From assembly GCA_000620205.1 (NCBI GenBank), contig JHVP01000002.1:124001-188000 (forward strand): a DNA stretch of 64,000 bases, given 5' to 3'. The notes beneath the pieces are model-generated. The model was not told the origin of the DNA and did not search any database. It saw only the letters and a list, made by a program, of their open reading frames with translations. Shown here piece by piece: positions 40,666 through 49,481 of the stretch; within the stretch, counting starts at the first letter, position 1; each line of letters begins with the position of its first letter. Position numbers and translations under genes: made by a program. The DNA is from Geodermatophilaceae bacterium URHA0031. Its GTDB lineage: Bacteria; Actinomycetota; Actinomycetes; Mycobacteriales; Geodermatophilaceae.

Positions 40666-43600
40666 CCAGCGCGAGCAGCCCGGCCTCGTCGAGCAGGTCG
40701 ACCGGGCGCAGCGTGACGCCCGCGGCCACGTGGTGGAAGCCCGCGCTGACCCGCTCCACCGGCACGCCCGTCAGCCGGGACCAGCCGATCCGGTAGGCGG
40801 CCAGCTGGACCGCGGCGGCGGTGAGCTCCGCCGGGCTGGGCACCGGGCCGGTCTTCCAGTCGATCACCTCGTAGCCGCCGCCGGGGGTGGCGTAGACCGC
40901 GTCGATCCGCCCGCGGAGGGTCAGCGGACCCAACGGCGTCTCGAACGGTGCCTCCACGTCGACCGGCTGCCGGTCGGCCCACTCGCTGCGCAGGAACGCC
41001 TGCTGCAGCGACTCCAGTGCCGCGTCCGGTGCCGCGCCGGCGTCCCCGCTGCCGGGCAGGTCGTCGAGGTCGATGAGCCGTGAGGTACCGAACCGCTCCT
41101 CCAGCCAGGCGTGGAACTTGGTGCCCCGGCGGGCCAGCGGCGCGGGCGCGGCGGGCATCGGCCGGCGGAGCCGGCGGGCCAGTTCGGCGGGGTCCCGGCG
41201 CAGCGCGACGAGCGAGGACACCGACAGGTGCGCGGGCAGCGGGACGTCGACGACACCCCGGGAGTGCTCCGCCCGCTCGCGCAGCAGCAGGTCGGCGTCC
41301 CGGATCCAGTCGGCGACCAGCGGGTCCTCGGTGGCACCGAGGGCGTCGTCGGTGAGCGGGTGCGGCTCGGTCGCGGCGAGCAGCTCGGCGGCCGCGGTGA
41401 GCGAGCGACGGCGGCCGGAGGAGAGCGGGTCGGTCGGCCAGCTGCCGACCGGCCACTCCGCCAGCGCCGGGTTCTCCGCGTCCTCCTCCGGTGGCGGCGC
41501 CCAGGCGTCGACGACACCGGCTCCGGCCTCGCAGGCGGCCTGGACGGCCAGCAGCAAGGACGACGGCCCGCAGGCGGTCTTGCCGTCCCGCCACCAGCTG
41601 CCCGAGCAGAGCAGCAGGTGCTTGGCGCGGGTGACCGCCACGTAGCCGAGCCGGATCTCCTCGGCGAGACCGAAGTCCTTCCACTCGGCGACGTAGTCGT
41701 CCAGCGCGTCGCGGACGGCGGCCTGGTCGCCGGAGCCGGGCACCGGCAGGTGCAGCCGGGGCAGCTCGGCGCGGTCGGTCGCGCGCAGGTCGACCGGGAC
41801 GGCGCCGGGGTCGCGGATCCAGGAGTCCGACGCGTCGCCCTTGGCCGGGAACTGGCCGACGGTCATCCCCGGGACGGCCACGACGTCCCACTCCAGGCCC
41901 TTCGCCGAGTGGCCGGTGAGCAGCTGGACCGCCTCAGGGTTGACCGCCACCTCCCCGGGCTCCAGGCCGCGTTCCCGCACCTCGGCGTCGGCGAGGTAGC
42001 CGAGGAAGGCCGGGAGGGACGGCAGCTCGGCGAGCTCGGCGAACTCGGCGGCCACCTCGTGCAGCGCGTCCAGGTGGGTGCGCGCACCACCGGGGGTGGC
42101 GTCGGGGTGGCTGGCCAGCTCGGTCTCCAGGCCCAGCGTGCGCACCACCTCGTCGACGAGGTCCGGCAGCGGCTCGCCCAGCCGGGAGCGCAGCGCGGAG
42201 AGCTCGTTGGCCAGCCGCCGCAGCCGCCGGTGGCCCTCGGCCGAGTACGCCTCCGGGCGACCCAGGTCGTCGAGCGCCTCGATGATGCTGCCGCGCTCGC
42301 GGGGCGGGGTCGGGCCGGCCAGCGCACCGGCCTCCGGCGGGCCGGCGTCGTCTGCCGGCGCGGACGCGCTCCGTTCCCGGACCAGCGCCCGGGACCGTGA
42401 CTCCAGCGCGGCCAGGTCGCGCGGCCCGAGCCGCCATCGCGCACCGGTGAGCAGCCTGCCGAGGGCGTCACCGGCGCTGGGGTCGACCAGCACCCGGAGG
42501 GTGGCGACCACGTCGGACACCTCGGGCACGTCGAGCAGCCCGCCCAGGCCGACGACCTCCACCGGCAGGCCGCGGGCCCGCAGGGCGGCGGCGATGCCGG
42601 GCAGCTGGGCACGGCGCCGGGCGAGCACCGCGATGGTGGGACGCCGAGCCCCGTCGCCGGCGCCCTTCCAGGCCCGCTCCAGCCGGTCGGCCAGCGCCTC
42701 CGTCTCCTCCGCGACCGTCTCGTACAGCCCGCAGTGCACCGCACCGCTGCCGGCCAGCGGTGAGGGCTGCAGGTCGGGCAGCGGCTGCTCGGGCGCCGGC
42801 AGGGCCGCGGCCACGGCGTTGGCCACCGCGAGCACGGCGCGGTCGTTGCGCCAGCTCGTGGACAGGGTGAGCCGCTCCGCCCGGCGGTCCGGGGTGCCGG
42901 GGAACGTGCGGTCGAAGCGCTCGATGGTGCCGGCGGAGGCGCCCCGCCAGCCGTAGATCGACTGCCGCGGGTCACCGACGGCGAGCACCGGGTGCCCACC
43001 GGGACCGCCGAAGAGCGCCTCGAGCATCCGCAGCTGACCGACGCTGGTGTCCTGGTACTCGTCGAGCAGCACCACCCGCCAGCGGGCCCGCTCCCGGCGA
43101 CCGACCTCCGCCGAGGTGACCGCGACCCGGGCGGCGAGGGAGACCTGGTCGGCGTAGTCGATGGCGCCGGCCGCGCGCTTGCGCGCCTCGAACGCCTCCA
43201 CCATGGGCAGCAGCGCCACCCGGGCCCGTTGCCGGACGAGCATCTTCAGGACCTCGGCGTACGGACCCCTCTTCTTGCCGGCATCGGGGTAGCCGCGCAG
43301 CTGCGCCTCGAACCGCGCCGTCCACGCACGCAGCGCCGCCGGGGTGATGTCGTGCTCACCGAGCTCGGCGGCGAGCTGCAGCACGTCCTCCGTGGTGGTG
43401 ACCAGCCCGAGCGCCACGTCGCTCATGTCGCCGGTGTGCCCGGCCACGGCGGTGGCCGCCTGGCCCCAGCACATCGCCGGTCCCAGCACGCCGGAGCCGG
43501 GGTCGACCCCGATCCGCAGACCGTGCTCGGCGACGATGCTGGCCGCGTAGCCGTGGTAGGTCGCCACGGTCGGTGCCGCCACGGCCAGGCGCTCGCGCAG

Positions 43601-43978
43601 CGCGGGGTCGGTGTCGGGATGGGCGGCCAGCGCACCGAGCCGCAGGCGCACCCGGGCGTTGAGCTCGCTGGCGGCCTTCCGGGTGAAGGTCAGGCCGAGG
43701 ACGGCCTCGGGGGCGACGAGCTGGTTGGCCACCAGCCAGGCGACCCGGGCGGCCATCGTCTCGGTCTTCCCCGACCCGGCACCGGCCACCACGACCAGCG
43801 GTCGGTCGACGGGTGCCGCGACCACACCGGCCTGCTCCGGCGAGGGCGCGTGGCCGACGCCGCTGCGGGCCGCCACCTCGGCCGGCGTGAGCAGCCGCGG
43901 CGGCTCGGGCGCCACCACCGGCACCATGCCGGGCAGGTCGAAGGACAGCTGTTGGTCGGTGACCGAGCGGGGCGTCAT
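40646..43978 (-). CDS. adnB: AdnB, lead motor/nuclease subunit of the AdnAB helicase-nuclease
   Basis: A 1110-residue UvrD-like helicase fused to a C-terminal RecB-type nuclease. Walker A is VAGAGSGKTETM near residue 64, Walker B LLDEYQDTS, motif V TGHSAKGLEWDVVAVPG, motif VI YVAVTRAKHLLL, and nuclease motif GGYEVIDWKTG near residue 1045. AdnAB resects double-strand ends. ATG 43978 overlaps the adnA stop (ATGA). In gene order it corresponds to Rv3201c. Confidence 0.92.
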   Translation of the reverse strand: MTPRSVTDQQLSFDLPGMVPVVAPEPPRLLTPAEVAARSGVGHAPSPEQAGVVAAPVDRPLVVVAGAGSGKTETMAARVAWLVANQLVAPEAVLGLTFTRKAASELNARVRLRLGALAAHPDTDPALRERLAVAAPTVATYHGYAASIVAEHGLRIGVDPGSGVLGPAMCWGQAATAVAGHTGDMSDVALGLVTTTEDVLQLAAELGEHDITPAALRAWTARFEAQLRGYPDAGKKRGPYAEVLKMLVRQRARVALLPMVEAFEARKRAAGAIDYADQVSLAARVAVTSAEVGRRERARWRVVLLDEYQDTSVGQLRMLEALFGGPGGHPVLAVGDPRQSIYGWRGASAGTIERFDRTFPGTPDRRAERLTLSTSWRNDRAVLAVANAVAAALPAPEQPLPDLQPSPLAGSGAVHCGLYETVAEETEALADRLERAWKGAGDGARRPTIAVLARRRAQLPGIAAALRARGLPVEVVGLGGLLDVPEVSDVVATLRVLVDPSAGDALGRLLTGARWRLGPRDLAALESRSRALVRERSASAPADDAGPPEAGALAGPTPPRERGSIIEALDDLGRPEAYSAEGHRRLRRLANELSALRSRLGEPLPDLVDEVVRTLGLETELASHPDATPGGARTHLDALHEVAAEFAELAELPSLPAFLGYLADAEVRERGLEPGEVAVNPEAVQLLTGHSAKGLEWDVVAVPGMTVGQFPAKGDASDSWIRDPGAVPVDLRATDRAELPRLHLPVPGSGDQAAVRDALDDYVAEWKDFGLAEEIRLGYVAVTRAKHLLLCSGSWWRDGKTACGPSSLLLAVQAACEAGAGVVDAWAPPPEEDAENPALAEWPVGSWPTDPLSSGRRRSLTAAAELLAATEPHPLTDDALGATEDPLVADWIRDADLLLRERAEHSRGVVDVPLPAHLSVSSLVALRRDPAELARRLRRPMPAAPAPLARRGTKFHAWLEERFGTSRLIDLDDLPGSGDAGAAPDAALESLQQAFLRSEWADRQPVDVEAPFETPLGPLTLRGRIDAVYATPGGGYEVIDWKTGPVPSPAELTAAAVQLAAYRIGWSRLTGVPVERVSAGFHHVAAGVTLRPVDLLDEAGLLALVSGMAA

Positions 43979-46900
43979 CGGGTCACCTGCCGGCCGGACT
44001 CCTGCATCGGGCAGCTCCTGCGGAACGCGCACCGCTCGCAGTCGGTGTCGGTGCGGACGGCGAACTCCCCGGCCCCCATCCCCTCACCGACCTCGGCGAT
44101 CAGCTCGCCGGCCCAGGTCTCCCGGGGGTCGACATCGGCAGGCAGTGGTGGCTGCACGTGCTCCTTCGCGGCCTTCTGCGCGCCGCCGACCTGCAGCAGC
44201 GCCGCGCCACCGGTGGCCCGGCCGTGGCCGGCGAAGGCACCTTCGGTGACCGCCAGCTGGTAGGCGGCGAGCTGGCCGTGCTCCTCGACGGTGCGGGGCG
44301 GCGTCTTCCCGGTCTTGAGGTCCACGACGACCAGCCGGCCCTCGCCGTCCCGCTCCAGCCGGTCGACCTGGCCGCGCAGCCGGGCGCGGCCGACGACGAC
44401 GTCGAAGTCCTCCTCCGCGGCGACGAGCTCGCGTCCGGCGCGGGAGTGCCAGGCCAGGAACTTCGTCAGCATCTCCTGAGCGCGCTCGCGCTGTCGCTGG
44501 TCGAACCACCCCGGCCCGAGGTCCAGGCCGTCGAGCTCGGCGTCGAGGACAGCCGCTGCATCGGCGGGCGGCAGGCCCTCGGCGACCTGCTGGGCGACGT
44601 CGTGCACCGCCGACCCGACCGTGCGGGTAGCCTCCGGTGCCGCCTCGGCGCCGACCGCGCCCAGCACCCACCGCAGCGGGCAGCGCTGGAAGGTGTCGAT
44701 CGCGGAGGGACGGACCGGCACGACCTCGGCCGGGTCCACCAGCGGCGCGTCGTCGGAGAGCGGTGCCAGCCCCCACCAGCCGGACGGGTCCGCGCCGGGC
44801 ACCCGTTCCTGGGCGAGCCGGCGGAGCACCGCTGCGGCGCTGGACCGGCGCGCCGGGTCGGTGTGCGGGTCGGTGAGGGAGCGGCGGAGCTCGGCGACGA
44901 GCGCGGGCAGCGTGAGCTGGCGGGGCAGCGGTGTGTGCGGCCGGACGCCGTCGGTCTCGGCCGGCGGCGGGACGACCAGGTCGAGGAACCGGGAGGCGGT
45001 GGCTCCTGCGTCCCCGCCCTCCAGCGCACCGTCGACGGCTGACACCAGCAGCCGACGGCGGGCCCGGGTGCAGGCGACGTAGAACAGCCGCCGCTCCTCG
45101 GCGAGCGCCAGCGTGCGCCGGTCGAGGGTGGCCGGGTCGGTGCCGCCAGCGGCGTCCACGAGGTCCTCGGCGCCGAGCAGGCTGGCCCGGCTGCGCAGGT
45201 CGGGCCACACCCCCTCCTGCACACCGGCGACGCAGACGAGGTCCCACTCCAGGCCCTTCGCCGCGTGTGCGGTGAGCAGCCGCACCGACTCACCCGCCGG
45301 TGCCCGGGCCGCTCCGCTGTCCCCGGGGAGGACCTGGGCGCGGAGGTGCTCGACGAACGCGGCGACCCCGGCGAGCGGGAGCCGGTCGACGAAGCCGGCC
45401 GCGGCGTCGAAGAGCGCGACGACGGCGTCGAGGTCGCGGTCGGCGACCGCACCGGGCGGTCCACCCGCCGCGCTGGCCCGCGCCCACCGGTTCGCCAGCC
45501 CGCTGGCCTGCCACATCGCCCAGAGCACGTCCTCGGCGCTGCCGTCAGCGGCCAGCGCCAGGCGCCCTGCCGACAGCACCCGCGCCACCCGCGCCGCCGG
45601 CCGGGCCAGGTGCTCGGGCAGCGCGTCGAGCAGCGTGGCGTCGGCCAGCACGCTCGCCAGCGGGGCGTTCCGCACGGCGGTGTCCTCGCCGCGGGCGGCC
45701 ATCGCCCGACGGGCGGCCCGGCGCAGCCGGCGCAGGTCGAGCACGGTCGCGCCGCCCAGCGGAGAGGCCAGCAACGCCTCGGCACCGGGCTCGTCCAGGC
45801 CGGCCTCGGCGTCGGACGTGGCAGGGTCCGGCTCGGTGCCGGCCGCGGGCCCGGCGTGGGCGCCGGCGTGCCGCGGCGGCAGCAGCGCGCCGAGTGCGGC
45901 CAGCAGCGGCTGCACGGCGGGCTGACCGGCCAGCGCGATGTCGTCCGCGGACACCGCCACCGGCACCCCGGCCTGGGTCAGCGCCCGGCGCACCGGCCCG
46001 AGGCCGGTGGTCGCGGACCGGACCACCACCGCCATCTGCGACCACGGGACGCCGTCGAGCAGGTGGGCCCGGCGCATGGTGTCGGCGATGAAGGCCGCCT
46101 CCATCGCCGGTGCGTCGAAGACGTGCACCTCCGCCGAGCCCGGCTCGATCCCCTCACCGGGCAGCAGCCGGCGGTGCTCCCAGGGTCCGGGGAGCCCCTC
46201 GGCGACCCGGCGGCTGACCGACAGCAGCTCGGCGCCGGACCTGCGGCAGACCCCGAGGCAGAGCCGGTCGGCGGGCCGGCCGTCGCGGTGCCGGAAGCGG
46301 GTGGGGAACTCGATGATCCCGCGCGGTTCGGCGCCCCGGAAGGCGTAGATCGCCTGGTCGGGGTCGCCGACGACGACGAGGTCCCCTCCGCCGCCGGCCA
46401 GCAGCTCGACCAGCTCCACCTGCGCGGGGTCGGTGTCCTGGTACTCGTCGACGAACAACCAGGTGGCCCGGTCGCGCTCGGCGCGGAGCAGCTCCGGGTC
46501 GGCGCGCAGCTCGTCGATGGCGGTGCGCACCAGCTCGGCTGGGTCGTAGCCGCTCGCGCCGCCGCGGGCGACCGTGGCGAAGTAGGAGACGTCCTGGTAC
46601 TGGCGGAGGAAGTCGGCGGCCGCCACCCAGTGCGGCAGGTCGCGCTCACGGCCCCACGCGGCGAGCCGCTGGGCGTCGATGCCGCGCTCGGTGGCGCGGA
46701 GCAGGAGGTCGCGGAGCTCGTCGCGGAAGCCGGGCATGGCCAGCGCCTCGGTCAGCTCCTCGGGCCAGCGGACCACACCCTCGAGGTCGGCGTCACCCCG
46801 CAGCAGGTCGGCGACCACGGCGTCCTGCTCGGCGGAGGTGAGCAGCCGCGGGGTGGGCTCGCCGCGCAGCACGGCGGCGCGGCGGAGCACCCCGTAGGCG

Positions 46901-47253
46901 TAGGAGTGGAACGTGCGGGCGACCGGCTCCCGGATGGTGCGGGCGACCCGCGCGGTGATCCGGGTGCGCAGCTCCGCGGCGGCCTTGCGGCTGAAGGTGA
47001 GCACCAGGAGGCGCTCGGGGTCGGCGCCCGCCTCGATCCGGGTGGCCACGGCCTCGACGATCGTCGTGGTCTTCCCGGTGCCCGGGCCGGCCAGCACGAG
47101 CAGCGGGCCGCCGCGGTGGTCGACGACGGCCTGCTGGGTGGGGTCCAGCCGGGGCCGGGGCACCGGGGCAGGCTCCGGCTGCACCAGCCGGTAGACCGGA
47201 GCCTGGTGGCTCGCCGTGGTGATCGCTGTCCCGCTTGCCGTCTCCCCCCGCAC
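43975..47253 (-). CDS. adnA: AdnA, helicase-nuclease subunit with Fe-S nuclease domain
   Basis: A 1092-residue partner of AdnB. Walker A LAGPGTGKTTT and Walker B FVDEYQDTD are intact. The C-terminal nuclease has LRGQVDRLERD...VVVDLKTGK and QLAAYQLAV, framed by four cysteines (FQRCPLRW and DCERCAFRRSC), the pattern of an Fe-S cluster in AddB-type nucleases. GTG 47253 is the best start; the longer frame adds 62 low-quality residues. First gene of the two-gene operon, equivalent to Rv3202c. Confidence 0.92.
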   Translation of the reverse strand: MRGETASGTAITTASHQAPVYRLVQPEPAPVPRPRLDPTQQAVVDHRGGPLLVLAGPGTGKTTTIVEAVATRIEAGADPERLLVLTFSRKAAAELRTRITARVARTIREPVARTFHSYAYGVLRRAAVLRGEPTPRLLTSAEQDAVVADLLRGDADLEGVVRWPEELTEALAMPGFRDELRDLLLRATERGIDAQRLAAWGRERDLPHWVAAADFLRQYQDVSYFATVARGGASGYDPAELVRTAIDELRADPELLRAERDRATWLFVDEYQDTDPAQVELVELLAGGGGDLVVVGDPDQAIYAFRGAEPRGIIEFPTRFRHRDGRPADRLCLGVCRRSGAELLSVSRRVAEGLPGPWEHRRLLPGEGIEPGSAEVHVFDAPAMEAAFIADTMRRAHLLDGVPWSQMAVVVRSATTGLGPVRRALTQAGVPVAVSADDIALAGQPAVQPLLAALGALLPPRHAGAHAGPAAGTEPDPATSDAEAGLDEPGAEALLASPLGGATVLDLRRLRRAARRAMAARGEDTAVRNAPLASVLADATLLDALPEHLARPAARVARVLSAGRLALAADGSAEDVLWAMWQASGLANRWARASAAGGPPGAVADRDLDAVVALFDAAAGFVDRLPLAGVAAFVEHLRAQVLPGDSGAARAPAGESVRLLTAHAAKGLEWDLVCVAGVQEGVWPDLRSRASLLGAEDLVDAAGGTDPATLDRRTLALAEERRLFYVACTRARRRLLVSAVDGALEGGDAGATASRFLDLVVPPPAETDGVRPHTPLPRQLTLPALVAELRRSLTDPHTDPARRSSAAAVLRRLAQERVPGADPSGWWGLAPLSDDAPLVDPAEVVPVRPSAIDTFQRCPLRWVLGAVGAEAAPEATRTVGSAVHDVAQQVAEGLPPADAAAVLDAELDGLDLGPGWFDQRQRERAQEMLTKFLAWHSRAGRELVAAEEDFDVVVGRARLRGQVDRLERDGEGRLVVVDLKTGKTPPRTVEEHGQLAAYQLAVTEGAFAGHGRATGGAALLQVGGAQKAAKEHVQPPLPADVDPRETWAGELIAEVGEGMGAGEFAVRTDTDCERCAFRRSCPMQESGRQVTR

Positions 47254-47302
47254 CCCTCGATGAGACCACGGGGGTACGACGGTTCCGGTCAGGCCGGGGT
47301 GC

Positions 47303-47623
47303 TCACCACTCCTCGTCGGGCCAGCCGACCGCGGCGAGGTCGACCCGGGAGCCGCGCAGCGGCACGCCTTCACCGGCGAGCAGCTCCAGCTGCCGCACCC
47401 GCACCGGCTCCGCGGCCGTGCCGTCGGCCCGCAGGACACGGTGCCAGGGCACGGCGGCGCCCCCGCCGGACAGTGCGCGGGCGACCCGTCGCGGGCCGAC
47501 GCCGACCAGCCGGCCGATCGCCCCGTAGGTGCTCACCCGGCCGGGCGGGATCGCCTCGACGACGTCGAAGACCGCCTCGTCGACGTCGGCGGCGGAGCGG
47601 TCGGCCGGGCCGGGAGCGCGCAC
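47303..47623 (-). CDS. Alkyltransferase-like protein (ATL, MGMT family)
   Basis: A 106-residue MGMT C-terminal-domain protein. The active-site PCHR is replaced by PWHR (AVPWHRVLRADG), so it cannot transfer alkyl groups but can bind O6-alkylguanine and flag it for nucleotide excision repair, as in ATL1. The helix-turn-helix region is VSTYGAIGRLVGVGPRRVARAL. Start GTG 47623 is used; a CTG at 47644 that overlaps the upstream stop is possible. In mycobacteria an MGMT-like gene also sits here. Confidence 0.9.
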   Translation of the reverse strand: MRAPGPADRSAADVDEAVFDVVEAIPPGRVSTYGAIGRLVGVGPRRVARALSGGGAAVPWHRVLRADGTAAEPVRVRQLELLAGEGVPLRGSRVDLAAVGWPDEEW

Positions 47624-47640
47624 GTCGGGGGCTCCGCCGG

Positions 47641-48672
47641 TCAGCCCTGGTACTCGCTGTTGGCCGTCCACCAGTCGTACAGCGCGCTGACCTCTGCCTG
47701 GGTGGTGCCCGGAGCCCGGACCACGCCCTCGGTGAGGTACTGGTCGTCGGTCCAGGCGACCACGACGTAGCCGTCCTCGGCGATCTGGCAGGCGACCTGC
47801 CCGCCCTGCTCGCCGCCGGAGTAGGTCCACTCGCCGTGGCCGGTGCCCGTCGAGCAGTCGTCCTCCGCGGTGAACTGGGGCAGACCCTCCTCGCTGACGT
47901 CGGAGGAGAACGCCGAGTCCAGCGTGTCCTGGTCGGGGTAGAGGTAGAAGGCCGCCGTCTCCGGCCCCGGCCGGGTCAGCGCCGCGCCGCAGGCGGCGGC
48001 CGCCACGTCCCCGTCACCGGCGAGCGGTGCGTCCGCGCAGTCGTCGAAGTCGACGGGGAGCTGCGCGACGAAGCCGGTCACGTCGGCCCCACCCGACGGT
48101 GCCGCGGTGAACCCGCCCGAGGGCGCAGGAGCGGCGGTGCCGGGCGACGAACGCGGCGAGGAGGTGGCCGTCGCGGACGGCACGCTGGAGGTCGAGCTGA
48201 TCGAGCCGGCGGTGACCGTGTCGTCGTCCCCGCCGCCGAGGGTCAGCGCGAGGACCACCGCGACGACGATGAGGAGCACCAGCCCGGACACCAGGCCGAT
48301 CACCACGTTCCTGCTCCGCCCCCCGCCCCCCGGCGCGCCGGGGCCGCCGGGCGGGCCCCAGCCGGGGCCACCGGGCCCTGCGGGTCCACCGCCGTAGGGC
48401 GGCTGGCCGGGTACACCGAAGCCGCCGACCCGGGTGGGCTGCCCGCCGTAGCCGGGACCGCCGGGCGGCCAGGCACCGGGCGGCGGGCCGTACCCGCCGG
48501 GGGCCGGCGGACCGGGCTGCGGGGGCGGACCCCAGCCCTGACCCGGCTGCGGAGGCGGACCCCAGCCCTGACCCGGCTGCGGGGGCGGACCCCAGCCACC
48601 CGGGGGCTGGTCCCCCGACCGGGGCGGCCCGTCCGGCCCGTACGGGGGCGGGCCCTGGGGTGGCTGGCTCAT
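47641..48672 (-). CDS. Pro/Gly-rich single-pass membrane protein
   Basis: A 343-residue protein. Residues 1-120 are a Pro/Gly/Gln-rich cytoplasmic tail with three copies of GWGPPPQPGQ. One transmembrane helix lies at about 123-146 (NVVIGLVSGLVLLIVVAVVLALTLGGG), then a Ser/Thr-rich linker and an extracytoplasmic domain with paired cysteines (FDDCAD, AAACGA, DDCSTG, VACQIAED). Function unknown; similar anchors are found in many actinobacterial proteins. GGAGGTCGCACG precedes ATG 48672. Confidence 0.8.
   Translation of the reverse strand: MSQPPQGPPPYGPDGPPRSGDQPPGGWGPPPQPGQGWGPPPQPGQGWGPPPQPGPPAPGGYGPPPGAWPPGGPGYGGQPTRVGGFGVPGQPPYGGGPAGPGGPGWGPPGGPGAPGGGGRSRNVVIGLVSGLVLLIVVAVVLALTLGGGDDDTVTAGSISSTSSVPSATATSSPRSSPGTAAPAPSGGFTAAPSGGADVTGFVAQLPVDFDDCADAPLAGDGDVAAAACGAALTRPGPETAAFYLYPDQDTLDSAFSSDVSEEGLPQFTAEDDCSTGTGHGEWTYSGGEQGGQVACQIAEDGYVVVAWTDDQYLTEGVVRAPGTTQAEVSALYDWWTANSEYQG
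48511..48600. repeat. 30-bp tandem repeat, three copies, in the Pro-rich gene
   Basis: Three near-identical 30-bp units, each encoding one GWGPPPQPGQ-type decapeptide of the gene on the minus strand. The period is a multiple of three, so copy-number change keeps the frame. Confidence 0.85.
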
Positions 48673-48764
48673 CGTGCGACCTCCGGCTCCGGCTGTGTCG
48701 GGCAGGAGCCTAGGGCCGGGACCCGGCGCGTGGTCCCCGTCCACCGGTCGGCGCGTTCCCCGGC

Positions 48765-49349
48765 TCAGGCGCGTCGGCCGAACCGGGCCAGCAGGCGGGT
48801 CTGCAGGTCAGCGCCGGGCGGGACGTCCACCGGGGCCTCGATCGCGCCGGGCACGCCGTCGTCGCCGAGCCGTTCCTCGGCGTACCGGAGTGCCGCGGCG
48901 ACCAGCTCGGCGTCCAGCGCGGTGATCCCGCCGACGGCATGGGCCAGGTCCCACGCGTGCACGGTCAGGTCGGCGGTCATCTCGACCAGGTGGTGCAGCG
49001 CCGGGGCGCTCCCGCCGGCAAGGTGCACGGTCCGGTCGAGGGCACCGGGGGCCGCCCACGCGGTGAGCGCGTCGTCGGCCGCGGTCTCCCAGGCCGTGAG
49101 CGGGTCATCGCCCAGCAGCTCGTCGGTGTCGGTGGGGACCTGCGTGGCGACGTCCTGCTCCTCGCCGGCCAGCAGCAGCGGTACGGCCAGCTGCTCGTTG
49201 GTCAGGTGCGCGACCAGGTCGGCGACGCTCCAGCCGGGCAGCGCCGGGGCGTCCCACTGGCCTGCCCCGACGGCGTCCACCCGGTCGGTGAACTGGGCCT
49301 GGGCCCGCTGGAACAGCATCAGCAGGTCGGTCGGCGAGGGCTCGGGCAT
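48765..49349 (-). CDS. TIGR03086-type mycothiol-S-transferase/DinB-like protein
   Basis: A 194-residue helical-bundle protein of the maleylpyruvate isomerase N-terminal (MDMPI_N/TIGR03086) group. The metal-binding histidines are visible in GWSVADLVAHLTNEQ and VEMTADLTVHAWDLAHAVG. Relatives are mycothiol-dependent transferases. ATG 49349 follows TCTACT by 6 nt, a leaderless signal. Confidence 0.85.
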   Translation of the reverse strand: MPEPSPTDLLMLFQRAQAQFTDRVDAVGAGQWDAPALPGWSVADLVAHLTNEQLAVPLLLAGEEQDVATQVPTDTDELLGDDPLTAWETAADDALTAWAAPGALDRTVHLAGGSAPALHHLVEMTADLTVHAWDLAHAVGGITALDAELVAAALRYAEERLGDDGVPGAIEAPVDVPPGADLQTRLLARFGRRA

Positions 49350-49355
49350 GCGGTC

Positions 49356-49361
49356 AGTAGA
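49356..49361 (-). promoter_or_regulatory. -10 box TCTACT, leaderless promoter
   Basis: Minus-strand TCTACT ends 6 nt before ATG 49349 of the TIGR03086 gene. Confidence 0.4.
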
Positions 49362-49415
49362 ACGCAGTCGGGGCCCGGGACGCCGATCGGCGTCCCGGGC
49401 CCCGGGTGACGTGCT

Positions 49416-49480
49416 GGAACGGCCCCGTCCCAGGGACCCGCGGCGCGCGCAGCGTGGCGTGGGGAGGGACGGGGTCCTTC
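49416..49480 (-). terminator. moeZ terminator, hairpin repeat family 3
   Basis: Arms 49416-49431 and 49466-49480 pair at 13 of 15 positions (GAACGGCCCCGTCCC against GGGACGGGGTCCTTC), directly after the moeZ stop. Confidence 0.75.
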
Positions 49481-49481
49481 G

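Noticed and set aside
47254-47439. 62-residue N-terminal extension of AdnA
   Set aside because: The residues are Ser/Arg/Cys-rich shadow of the ATL gene on the same strand and overlap it; GTG 47253 matches the family start better.
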